A program made the translations under genes and the position numbers. This document shows positions 56,947 to 64,000 of a DNA stretch of 64,000 nucleotides, piece by piece (within the stretch, counting starts at the first letter, position 1; each line of letters begins with the position of its first letter). Origin of the DNA: Ramlibacter sp. (GTDB lineage Bacteria; Pseudomonadota; Gammaproteobacteria; Burkholderiales; Burkholderiaceae_C); assembly GCA_019635435.1 (NCBI GenBank), contig JAHBZM010000001.1, forward strand, positions 1,302,001 to 1,366,000, in the 5' to 3' direction. The notes under the pieces are model-generated. The model had not been told where the DNA came from, ran no database searches, and saw only the letters and a list, made by a program, of their open reading frames with translations.

Positions 56947-57885
56947 GTGAGCCTGCCCAGCGTCAACCTCGCGCGCTTCGACCTGGTGTCGATCCGCCTG
57001 GCCGTGGCCTGCGCCCAGGGCGGCAGCCTGACCGCCGCCGCGCGCGGCTCGCACCTGGCGCTGGCGGCCGCCAGCCGGCGCATCCAGGAACTGGAGCAAG
57101 CCCTGGGCAGCCCGTTGTTTGAGCGCCATGCGCGCGGCCTCACGCCCACGGCGGCGGGCCGGGTGTTTGTGCGGCACGGGCTGGCGCTGCTGCAGACCGT
57201 GGAGCAGCTCAGCGGCGAGCTGGCCGACCTGCGCCAGGGTTTGTCACGCCACATCCGGCTGTGCGCCAGCACCGCGGCCATTAACCAGTTCCTGCCGCCG
57301 CTGCTGGCGCGCTACCAGCAGCTGCAGCCGCAGGTGCGCGTCGACCTGGAGGAGCAGGTGTCCGGGGCCGTGGTGGCCACGCTGCGCGAGGGCGGCGCCG
57401 ACCTGGGCGTGTTTGTCGAAGGGCCCGACACCACGGGGCTGGACACGCACGATTTCCGCACCGACGAACTGGTGCTGGTGCTGCCCGCGGGCCACCGGCT
57501 TGCGGGCCGCACGCCGCTGGCCTTTGTGGATGCGCTGGACGAGGAGTGGATCAGCCTGAACGCCGGCGCCGCGCTGCTGCAAAAGCAGCAGCAGGCCGCG
57601 CTGGCCGCGCGCAAGGTGTTCAGGCTGCGCATGCAGGTGCGCAGTTTTGATGCCGTGGGCCACATGGTGGCCTCGGGCCTGGGCATTGCGCTGCTGCCGC
57701 GCGCGGCCAGCCTGCCCATCGTGCGCGCCATGAAGCTGGGCTGGCGGCCGCTGGCCGACGACTGGGCCCAGCGGCGCCTGCTGATGGCCACGGCGGCCGG
57801 GCGCGACGACCCGGCCGTGGCCGCGCTGCGGGACTTTCTGGCCCCGCCTTCGCAAAAGGCGAAGCCCCGCTCGCCCAGGCGGTAA
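56947..57885 (+). CDS. LysR-family transcriptional regulator
   Basis: 312 aa from GTG 56947. The N-terminal winged HTH (about residues 10-68; AVACAQGGSLTAAARGSHLA, ASRRIQELEQALGSPLFERH) is canonical, followed by the periplasmic-binding-like effector domain. It is in the same direction as the CoA-transferase cluster just downstream, 36 bp away, and probably regulates it. Confidence 0.92.
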   Translation: MSLPSVNLARFDLVSIRLAVACAQGGSLTAAARGSHLALAAASRRIQELEQALGSPLFERHARGLTPTAAGRVFVRHGLALLQTVEQLSGELADLRQGLSRHIRLCASTAAINQFLPPLLARYQQLQPQVRVDLEEQVSGAVVATLREGGADLGVFVEGPDTTGLDTHDFRTDELVLVLPAGHRLAGRTPLAFVDALDEEWISLNAGAALLQKQQQAALAARKVFRLRMQVRSFDAVGHMVASGLGIALLPRAASLPIVRAMKLGWRPLADDWAQRRLLMATAAGRDDPAVAALRDFLAPPSQKAKPRSPRR

Positions 57886-57921
57886 TGGACGCGGGCGGCT
57901 GGGCGCTGCACACTGCCACCC

Positions 57922-59154
57922 ATGCAAACTTCTTCAGACACGGCGGCCCGCGGGCCGCTGGCCGGCCTCAAGGTGCTGGAACTCGGGCAGCTGATTGCCG
58001 GGCCCTTCGCGGCCAAAACCCTCGCTGACTTTGGCGCCGAGGTGGTCAAGGTGGAAACGCCCGGCACCGGCGACCCGCTGCGCAAATGGCGATTGCTCAA
58101 GGACGGCACCTCGGTCTGGTGGCAGGTGCAGTCGCGCAACAAGCGCTCGGTGGCGCTGGATCTGAAGGCGCCCGAGGCCCAGGCCATCGTGCGCCAGCTG
58201 GCGGGCGAGGCCGACGTGCTGATCGAGAACTTCCGCCCCGGCGCCATGGAAGGCTGGGGCCTGGGCCCTGATGACCTGCTCGCGCTGAACCCGCGCCTGA
58301 TCATGTTGCGCATCAGCGGCTACGGGCAGACCGGCCCCTACCGCGACCGCCCCGGCTTTGGCGTGGTGGCCGAGGCCATGAGCGGCCTGCGCCACCTCAC
58401 GGCCGAGCCGGGCCGCGTGCCGGTGCGCGTGGGCGTGAGCATTGGCGACACGCTGGCCGCGCTGCACGGCGTGATCGGCATCCTGCTGGCGCTGCAGCAC
58501 CGTGCCCACAGCGGGCAGGGCCAGGTGATCGACGTGGCGCTGTACGAGGCGGTGTTCAACTGCATGGAAAGCCTGCTGCCCGAGTACAGCGCGTTTGGCG
58601 CGGTGCGTGAGGCGGCCGGCAGCGCCTTGCCCGGCATTGCGCCCAGCAACGCCTACCGCTGCAGCGACGGCGGCTACGCGCTGATCGCTGGCAATGGCGA
58701 CAGCATCTTCCGGCGGCTGATGGCGCTGATCGGGCGCGACGACCTGGCCGCCGATCCGGGCCTGGCCGACAACGCGGGCCGCGTGGCGCGCGTGGCCGAA
58801 ATCGACGCCGTGATTGGCGAATGGGCCGCGCAGCGCAGCGTGACCGACGCCCTGGCGGCGCTGGACCAGGCTTCGGTGCCGGCGGGCCGCATCTACACCG
58901 TGGCCGACATCGCGGCCGACCCGCACTACAAGGCCCGCGGCATGATCGACGAGGTGCAAATGGACGATGGCAGCCGCCTGGCCGTGCCCGGCGTGGTGCC
59001 CAAGCTGTCGCTCACCCCCGGCGGGCACCGGCGCAACGCTCCCGCGCTCGGGCAGGACACCGACGCCGTGCTGCGCGAGATCGGGCTGACGCCGGCGCAG
59101 ATCGCCGCGCTGCACGAGCGCGGCATTGTGGCCGGCGAGAGGAGTACCGCATGA
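57922..59154 (+). CDS. CaiB/BaiF-type (family III) CoA-transferase
   Basis: 410 aa. Landmarks are VLELGQLIAGPFAAKTLADF at the start, VKVETPGTGDPLRKW, LLIENFRPG-type VLIENFRPGAMEGWGLG and AYRCSDGGY. Family III enzymes move CoA between carboxylic acids through an Asp. Its stop overlaps the lyase gene. With the lyase it may activate 3-hydroxy-3-methylglutarate or a related diacid. Confidence 0.92.
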   Translation: MQTSSDTAARGPLAGLKVLELGQLIAGPFAAKTLADFGAEVVKVETPGTGDPLRKWRLLKDGTSVWWQVQSRNKRSVALDLKAPEAQAIVRQLAGEADVLIENFRPGAMEGWGLGPDDLLALNPRLIMLRISGYGQTGPYRDRPGFGVVAEAMSGLRHLTAEPGRVPVRVGVSIGDTLAALHGVIGILLALQHRAHSGQGQVIDVALYEAVFNCMESLLPEYSAFGAVREAAGSALPGIAPSNAYRCSDGGYALIAGNGDSIFRRLMALIGRDDLAADPGLADNAGRVARVAEIDAVIGEWAAQRSVTDALAALDQASVPAGRIYTVADIAADPHYKARGMIDEVQMDDGSRLAVPGVVPKLSLTPGGHRRNAPALGQDTDAVLREIGLTPAQIAALHERGIVAGERSTA

Positions 59155-60089
59155 CCCGCATCTACTTCAACGAGGTGGCCACGCGCGACGGCTTCCAGAT
59201 CGAGCCCGGGTTCATCGCCACCGACGCCAAGGTGGCGCTGGTGGACGCGCTCAGCGCCTGTGGCTACGCCAAGATCGAGGTGACCTCGTTCACCTCGCCC
59301 AAGGCCATTCCCATGCTGCGCGACGCCGAGGAGGTGATGGGGCGCATCCGCCGTGTGCCGGGTGTGGAGTACACGGTGCTGGTGCCCAACCTGCGCGGCG
59401 CCGAGCGCGCGCTGGAGTCGCGCGCCGACGAGCTCAACCTCGTGATGTCGGTGTCTGAAACCCACAACCTGGCCAACCTGCGCATGCCGCGCGAGCACAG
59501 CTTTGCCGCGCTGGCCGAGGTGATCCGTCTGGCCAGCGGGCGCACACCGGTCAATGTGTCGCTGTCGTGCTGCTTTGGCTGCCCGATGGAGGGCGACGTG
59601 CCGCAGGCCGAGGTGATGCGTTGGGCCGAGCGCTTTGCCGGCCTGGGCGTGCGCGGCCTGACGATCTGCGACACCACGGGCATGGCGCACCCCGCGCAGG
59701 TGGCGCGGCTGGTGCAGGCGTTGCAGCAGCGGCTGGCCGGGCACCAGCTCACGCTGCATTTCCACAACACGCGCGGCATGGGCCTGGCCAATGTGCTGGC
59801 GGCCGTGCAGGGCGGCATCGTGCGCTTTGATGGCTCGCTGGGCGGGCTGGGCGGCTGCCCCTATGCACCGGGCGCCAGCGGCAACATCAGCAGCGAGGAT
59901 GCCATCCACATGCTGGACGCCATGGGCTACGACACCGGCATGGACCTGCCGGCCCTGCTGGCCGTGGCGCGCCAGATGCCGCAGATCGTCGGGCACGAGG
60001 TGCCCGGTCAGGTGGCCAAGGCGGGGCGCATCACCGACCTGCACCCGGCGCCTGACTTCGTGGCGCAACTGCGGGAGAAGTTTGCATGA
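59151..60089 (+). CDS. Hydroxymethylglutaryl-CoA lyase
   Basis: 312 aa. HMG-CoA lyase TIM barrel: EVATRDGFQIEP at the N-terminus with catalytic R and D, VTSFTSPKAIP, CDTTGMAHP, LHFHNTRGMGLAN with the metal histidines, and the signature GLGGCPYAPGASGN with the catalytic Cys. It splits HMG-CoA to acetoacetate and acetyl-CoA. Coupled to both neighbours by 4-bp overlaps. Confidence 0.93.
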   Translation: MTRIYFNEVATRDGFQIEPGFIATDAKVALVDALSACGYAKIEVTSFTSPKAIPMLRDAEEVMGRIRRVPGVEYTVLVPNLRGAERALESRADELNLVMSVSETHNLANLRMPREHSFAALAEVIRLASGRTPVNVSLSCCFGCPMEGDVPQAEVMRWAERFAGLGVRGLTICDTTGMAHPAQVARLVQALQQRLAGHQLTLHFHNTRGMGLANVLAAVQGGIVRFDGSLGGLGGCPYAPGASGNISSEDAIHMLDAMGYDTGMDLPALLAVARQMPQIVGHEVPGQVAKAGRITDLHPAPDFVAQLREKFA

Positions 60090-60487
60090 TCGACCACCTG
60101 GACCATCTGGTGCTGACCACCGCCAACGAGGCCGCGTGCGTGGATTTTTACACCCGTGTGCTGGGCATGCGGCTGGAGAATTTTGTGGGCGGCACGCCGC
60201 CAGTGGCGCGCATGGCGCTGCGCTTTGGCCAGCAGAAAATCAACATCCATGTGAAGGGCCAGGAGTTCGAGCCCAAGGCCCACCTGCCCGTGCCCGGCGC
60301 GCTGGACCTGTGCTTTCTGGCCAGCGTGCCGCTGGCCGAGGTGATGGACCGGCTGCGGGCCGAGGGCTGGCCCATCATCGAAGGCCCGGTGCTGCGCACT
60401 GGCGCCACGCAGAAGATCCGCTCGGTCTATGTGCGCGACCCGGACCTGAACCTGATCGAGATTTCCGAGCCGGCGAAGCCACTATGA
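60086..60487 (+). CDS. VOC-family (glyoxalase-like) protein
   Basis: 133 aa, one vicinal-oxygen-chelate fold. LDHLVLTTANEAACVDFYTR and the C-terminal SVYVRDPDLNLIEISEP are typical, with metal ligands H and E. The role is unknown; it is cotranscribed with the HMG-CoA lyase. Its final codons and stop fall in a dispersed repeat. Confidence 0.88.
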   Translation: MIDHLDHLVLTTANEAACVDFYTRVLGMRLENFVGGTPPVARMALRFGQQKINIHVKGQEFEPKAHLPVPGALDLCFLASVPLAEVMDRLRAEGWPIIEGPVLRTGATQKIRSVYVRDPDLNLIEISEPAKPL

Positions 60488-60548
60488 AATTCATAGCGGC
60501 TGATGGCCGCGGGCTCTGGACTCCAGCCCGAAATGGCTTGAAAACTCA
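60480..60548 (+). repeat. Dispersed palindromic repeat, family 1, copy 8
   Basis: The arm ACTATGAAATTCATAGC is at 60481-60497. The body has TGGCCGCG and TGGACTCCAGCCC, ending GGCTTGAAAAC. It supplies the TGA of the VOC gene at one end and the TGA (minus strand) of the ACBP gene at the other. Confidence 0.85.
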
Positions 60549-60800
60549 GCTCAGCGACTCGATCAGGTCGATGTACTGCTGCATGGCCTCGTCATTGGAC
60601 GTGCCCTTGAAGCCGTTCCAGGCGTCCCACTTGGCGCGGCCCACCATGTCGCCAAAGCCGGGCTTCTTCTCGGTGTTGTCGCCCGTGGTGGCCTGTTTGT
60701 ACAGCGCGTAGATCTTGAGCAGCGTGGCGTTGTCAGGGCGCTCGCTGAGGTTCTTGGAATTGGCAACGGCGGCTTCGAATGCGGCTTTGAGGTCGGCCAT
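60546..60800 (-). CDS. Acyl-CoA-binding protein
   Basis: 84 aa, a four-helix ACBP. DNATLLKIYALYKQATTGDN, then KPGFGDMVGRAKWDAWNGFKG with the Tyr, Lys and Trp positions of the acyl-CoA site, are clear. The protein buffers and delivers long-chain acyl-CoA. It is divergent from the wax-ester-synthase/DGAT gene, with a 146-bp shared upstream region. Confidence 0.93.
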   Translation of the reverse strand: MADLKAAFEAAVANSKNLSERPDNATLLKIYALYKQATTGDNTEKKPGFGDMVGRAKWDAWNGFKGTSNDEAMQQYIDLIESLS

Positions 60801-60946
60801 GAAATGCTCCTGGGGTTTGGGCGGGTGGGGTGACGCGTCTACCTTTGCGCGGTGTCTGCGGGTAACTTCGCGGTATCTTACGTTCAGCGGACGGCCCAGA
60901 ATAGAGGCTGACCCCGAAAACCCCCGACCCGGCAGATGGAGACAGC

Positions 60947-62455
60947 ATGGTGACCCGTATCGTCGCGCCCGAAGTGGCCAGGAAGGCGGCCAAGGCCGTG
61001 AAGAAAAACGCCACCCGTGCCGCCAGCGGCATGCTGGGCCTGAGTGGGGAGCGCATGACCAAGGTCGACACGGCCTGGCTGCGCATGGACAGCCCGGCCA
61101 ACCTCATGATGATCGTGGGGGTGTGGACGCTCAAGCCCGGCATCAAGTACGCCGAGCTGTGCCAGCGCGTCGAGGAACGCCTGCTCAAGTACAACCGCTT
61201 CCGCCAGCGCGTGGTCGAAGACACGGCCGGCGCTACCTGGGTGGAAGACCGCGACTTTGACATCACCCGCCACGTGGTCCACGAAAAGCTGCCGCGCCAT
61301 GCCAGGGGGCAGACCCAGCAGGCCCTGCAGGACCGCGTCGGTGTGCTGGCCATGCAGCCGCTGGACCCGCGCCGGCCGCTGTGGCAGCTGTCGCTGGTCG
61401 AGGACTACGAAGGCGGCAGCGCCCTGATCGTGCGCATCCACCACTGCATTGCCGATGGCATCGCGCTGATCTCGGTGACCATGTCGCTGGTGGATGGAGG
61501 CGCGGCGCCGCCCGAGCGCCGGCGCAAGAGTGCCCCGGTGGGTGCCGAGGACTGGATTGCCGACACCCTGATCAAGCCGCTGACCGACATCACCGTGAAG
61601 GCGCTGGGCGCGGCCGGCGACGGCGCGGCCCGGTCGCTGGGCATGCTGCGCGACCCGCAAAAGGGCATGAGTGGCTCGCTGGACATGGCCAAGCTGGCCT
61701 TTCAGGTGCTCAGCGACGCCGCGGCGCTGGCGCTGATGCCCGACGACTCGAAGACCCGTCTGAAGGGCAAGCCCGGCAATGCCAAGCGCGTGGCCTGGTG
61801 CCAGCCGATTCCGCTGGACGAGGTCAAGGCCGTGGGCAAGGCCCTGAACTGCTCCATCAATGATGTGCTGCTGAGCTGCGTGGCCGGCGCCCTGGGGGAA
61901 TACCTCAAGTCGCTGGGCGACGATGTGGCGGGCCAGGAGATCCGCGCGATGATTCCGGTCAACCTGCGGCCGCTGGACCAGGCCTACAAGCTGGGCAACC
62001 GCTTTGGCCTGGTGCCGCTGGTGCTGCCGATTGGCGTGGAGAACCCGATCGAGCGGGTCTACGAGGTGCGCCGGCGCATGAACGCGCTCAAGGGCAGCAC
62101 CCAGCCGCTGCTGGCCTTTGGCATGCTCGCGGTGGCGGGGCTGCTGATCAAGCCCGCGCAGGATGCCATGCTCAACCTGTTTGGCAAGAAGACCACGGCC
62201 GTGATGACCAATGTGCCGGGCCCGCGCGAGAAGCTGAAGTTTCTGGGTGCCACGCTGGAGCAGAGCATGTTCTGGGTGCCGCAGTCGGGCGACATCGGCC
62301 TGGGCGTGTCCATCCTCAGTTATGGCGGTGGCGTGCAGTTTGGCGTGATCACCGACACGGCGCTGTGTCCGGACCCGCAGAAGATCATCGACGAGTTCGA
62401 GCCCGAATTTGCCAAGCTGTCGCTGGTAACGCTGATGCTGCCCTGGGGCGAGTAA
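60947..62455 (+). CDS. Wax ester synthase / diacylglycerol acyltransferase (WS/DGAT)
   Basis: 502 aa. The catalytic HHxxxDG motif is HHCIADG at residues 165-171, and the second family motif is in NVPGPREKLKFLGA. It esterifies fatty alcohols or diacylglycerol with acyl-CoA for storage lipid. The N-terminus (~30 residues) is basic and may be disordered. The ACBP gene on the other strand probably supports it. Confidence 0.92.
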   Translation: MVTRIVAPEVARKAAKAVKKNATRAASGMLGLSGERMTKVDTAWLRMDSPANLMMIVGVWTLKPGIKYAELCQRVEERLLKYNRFRQRVVEDTAGATWVEDRDFDITRHVVHEKLPRHARGQTQQALQDRVGVLAMQPLDPRRPLWQLSLVEDYEGGSALIVRIHHCIADGIALISVTMSLVDGGAAPPERRRKSAPVGAEDWIADTLIKPLTDITVKALGAAGDGAARSLGMLRDPQKGMSGSLDMAKLAFQVLSDAAALALMPDDSKTRLKGKPGNAKRVAWCQPIPLDEVKAVGKALNCSINDVLLSCVAGALGEYLKSLGDDVAGQEIRAMIPVNLRPLDQAYKLGNRFGLVPLVLPIGVENPIERVYEVRRRMNALKGSTQPLLAFGMLAVAGLLIKPAQDAMLNLFGKKTTAVMTNVPGPREKLKFLGATLEQSMFWVPQSGDIGLGVSILSYGGGVQFGVITDTALCPDPQKIIDEFEPEFAKLSLVTLMLPWGE

Positions 62456-62485
62456 TCCGCCGCGACGCCGGGCGCCGGCCCGGCA

Positions 62486-62929
62486 TCAGTCGCTGGTGCG
62501 CTGGGTCAGGAATTCCGCCTCGTAGTCGCGAGCCAGGCTGGTTTTCTGGGCCTCGGTCAGCACCTTGCCGGCGAGCTGGAAGAACTTGGTTTCCTCCTCC
62601 TTCAGGTGGTGTTCCACCTTCTCGCACAGCTTTTTGGCGCCGGCCATCCAGCCCGCCTCGTTGAACTCCTTGCCCTCGAGGTCTTCGACCATTTCGTCCA
62701 TCTCGTGGTGCTCGGCGATGGCATGGCGTGAAGCATCCACGGTGCTGTCGTGGTCGAACAGGGGCACATACAGGCAACGCTCCTCGGCGGTCTCATGCGC
62801 CATGAGCTCGCGCTTGAGTTCCAGGAAAATGGTGTGCCGTTGCGGTCCGTCGGGTGGGCTGGCCAGCAGGCGCGCGCAGAGCGCGCGCTGGGTGTCGTGG
62901 CTGACCCGGAGGGCTTCAAAGATGTTCAT
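62486..62929 (-). CDS. Hemerythrin-like domain protein
   Basis: 147 aa from ATG 62929 (MNIFEALRVSHDTQ); starts at 62938 or 62947 are possible. Iron ligands are likely H in SHD, MAHETAEE, DHDSTVDASRHAIAEHHEMDE and EHHLKEEE. This is a diiron bundle of the HHE/hemerythrin type, used in oxygen or nitric-oxide sensing or storage. Confidence 0.88.
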   Translation of the reverse strand: MNIFEALRVSHDTQRALCARLLASPPDGPQRHTIFLELKRELMAHETAEERCLYVPLFDHDSTVDASRHAIAEHHEMDEMVEDLEGKEFNEAGWMAGAKKLCEKVEHHLKEEETKFFQLAGKVLTEAQKTSLARDYEAEFLTQRTSD

Positions 62930-63024
62930 GCGGCCCATTGTGGGCACGCCACCTTCCGGGGTTTGTAGGCCGGTTCCCCGACTTGCGGGCAGACGCCGGC
63001 GCGCTCAGCCGCGCCCGGTTGCGC

Positions 63025-63798
63025 TCAGTCGCGCAACTGGGTCCGCGCGAGGTCCACGTCCAGGCGCTCGGTGGCGTCGGCGGGCTTGAAGGCCGCGGCC
63101 TGTTCGTACAGGCGCGTCGCGTCCTTCATGCGCTTGTCGCCCTCGAGCATCACCAGGCCATTGGCGTGTTCGATCATCGCGATGGCCGAGCCCGGGTTGA
63201 GCTTGAGCGCTTCCTGGAACAGCCGCAGGCCGATGTCCTTCTTGGCGCCATAGGTCATGCCGCCAATCAGCGAGCCCACCTTGTCAATCACTTCCGCATG
63301 GAAGGCGGCCAGCGCCACATGGGCGTCGGCATGCCGTGGCTGCAGCTGGATGGTGCGCTCCAGCGACTCCTTGACCTTGCTGCCCAGCCCCTGGGCCAGG
63401 GCCTTGGCCACGCTGATGCCCTGGCTGTAGCGGCCCAGCGCATAGGCCTGCCAGTACCAGGCATTCGGGTTCTTCGGGTCTTCCGCGGCCTGGGCCTCGG
63501 CGCGCTGGACCACCTCCATGAACAGGTCCAGCCGTGTCCTTTCCTTCTTTTCAAGGTAGGTGGCGTAGATGCAGGTGGCCTTGTTGGCCGCGGTGATGCC
63601 GGCGCCGCCGGCCTTGAGCCCGGCTTCGCAGGCCTTCTGGAATTCGCCGCTGTGGAACAGGGCCCAGGCCTCCAGCGCGCCGGCGCTGGTGGGGCAGGGC
63701 TCGGCGTCGCCGGCATGCAACCGGCCCCACTGCTTGCGCACGGTGGCGGTGTCAAAGGCGTATTCGCCGGCATGCGGGAAGGCGGTCCATTTGGCCAT
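63025..63798 (-). CDS. TPR-like repeat protein
   Basis: 257 aa, mostly paired helices resembling tetratricopeptide repeats (ALFHSGEFQKACEAGLKAGG, NPNAWYWQAYALGRYSQGIS, IQLQPRHADAHVALAAFH, ALKLNPGSAIAMIEHANGL). No signal peptide. It probably acts as a protein-interaction scaffold, function unknown. It lies 27 bp after the partial gene on the same strand. Confidence 0.75.
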   Translation of the reverse strand: MAKWTAFPHAGEYAFDTATVRKQWGRLHAGDAEPCPTSAGALEAWALFHSGEFQKACEAGLKAGGAGITAANKATCIYATYLEKKERTRLDLFMEVVQRAEAQAAEDPKNPNAWYWQAYALGRYSQGISVAKALAQGLGSKVKESLERTIQLQPRHADAHVALAAFHAEVIDKVGSLIGGMTYGAKKDIGLRLFQEALKLNPGSAIAMIEHANGLVMLEGDKRMKDATRLYEQAAAFKPADATERLDVDLARTQLRD

Positions 63799-63824
63799 GG
63801 GGGTCTCCTTGTCCCTTGTTCTTG

Positions 63825-64000
63825 TCAGTCAGCGGCGCTGGTGTAGGCGCCGATCAGGCCCAGCAGGTGCATGCGCTGGCCCTGCTCGAGGTAGGGCACG
63901 AGCAGGTTCAGCACATGGTGCGCGCCGCGCAGCAGCGCGAGCTGGGCGCTTTCGGGTTCGAGCGCGCGGCGCGGGTCGCGCACGTATTCGTAGCTGAGCC
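63825..64000 (-). CDS. Unknown protein, C-terminal 57 residues (cut by window end)
   Basis: The minus-strand frame is open from the window edge to the TGA at 63825-63827. The visible part reads LSYEYVRDPRRALEPESAQL and later HVLNLLVPYLEQGQ, ending GAYTSAAD; it is helical and soluble. I do not recognise it. The short gap and same orientation suggest it is cotranscribed with the TPR-like gene. Confidence 0.6.
   Translation of the reverse strand, partial: LSYEYVRDPRRALEPESAQLALLRGAHHVLNLLVPYLEQGQRMHLLGLIGAYTSAAD

Overview
The window looks like a core chromosomal segment of a betaproteobacterium of the Comamonadaceae type (Polaromonas, Rhodoferax, Ramlibacter, Acidovorax and relatives). The grounds are high GC throughout, the gene order mlaFEDACB - ABC exporter - bolA - murA - hisGDCBHAFIE - hinT - tatABC - degS-like protease, the petABC - sspAB block, the dciA-like / M23 / secA block, and two families of short dispersed repeats that I associate with that family. 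Genus cannot be fixed from sequence reading alone. Coding density is very high: no gene-free stretch reaches 300 bp (the longest are 40191-40427 and 9813-10016, both described below).

Layout. 1-2.7 kb: end of an MFS transporter, a conserved hypothetical gene, a DUF1415 gene and a methyltransferase. 2.64-3.51 kb: a REP-associated tyrosine transposase (RAYT) bracketed by inverted repeats, sitting directly upstream of the gltBD promoter. 3.58-9.81 kb: glutamate synthase. 10.0-14.0 kb: the Mla phospholipid-transport system, with the lipoprotein MlaA inside the operon. 14.0-24.7 kb: an ABC-2 exporter, bolA, murA and a complete histidine cluster (hisG,D,C,B,H,A,F,I,E) except for hisZ and a histidinol-phosphate phosphatase. 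24.7-27.9 kb: hinT, tatABC and a membrane-anchored DegS-like protease. 28-31.7 kb: a membrane protein with a decayed GGDEF domain, a Nif3-like gene, pdxA and mscL. 31.8-35.97 kb: cytochrome bc1 (petABC), sspAB and tRNA-Thr. 36-40.2 kb: dciA-like gene, M23 peptidase and secA. 40.2-44.7 kb: an apparent alpha-hydroxyketone quorum-sensing island. 44.7-53.3 kb: amidase, coaX, peptidases, argE and an ABC substrate-binding protein. 53.4-60.5 kb: a molybdopterin oxidoreductase, a lipoprotein aminopeptidase, a PHA-system protein and a LysR / CoA-transferase / HMG-CoA-lyase / VOC catabolic cluster. 60.5-64 kb: acyl-CoA-binding protein divergent from a wax-ester-synthase/DGAT, a hemerythrin, a TPR-like protein and a partial gene.

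The most interesting system is at 40.2-44.7 kb. It holds a CqsA/LqsA-like PLP-dependent autoinducer synthase, a membrane histidine kinase, a response regulator with a long insert and no DNA-binding domain, and a LuxR-type HTH regulator. Upstream of the synthase lies a perfect 22-bp palindrome that fits the lux-box form CT-N12-AG. This suggests that an alpha-hydroxyketone signalling pathway is joined to a LuxR-type regulator acting on the synthase promoter; that link is inference.

The second notable signal is a dispersed element of about 60-65 bp with a 17-bp palindromic arm (GCTAY-N7-RTAGC) and a body containing TGSCCGCC and TGGACTMCAG. I find eight copies. Several lie inside or across coding sequence: the hisG/hisD junction, the hisH start codon, the middle of nif3, the middle of the aminopeptidase gene, and the stop codons of the VOC and ACBP genes. 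A second repeat family occurs twice, each time directly before a start codon inside an operon (bolA, hisF).
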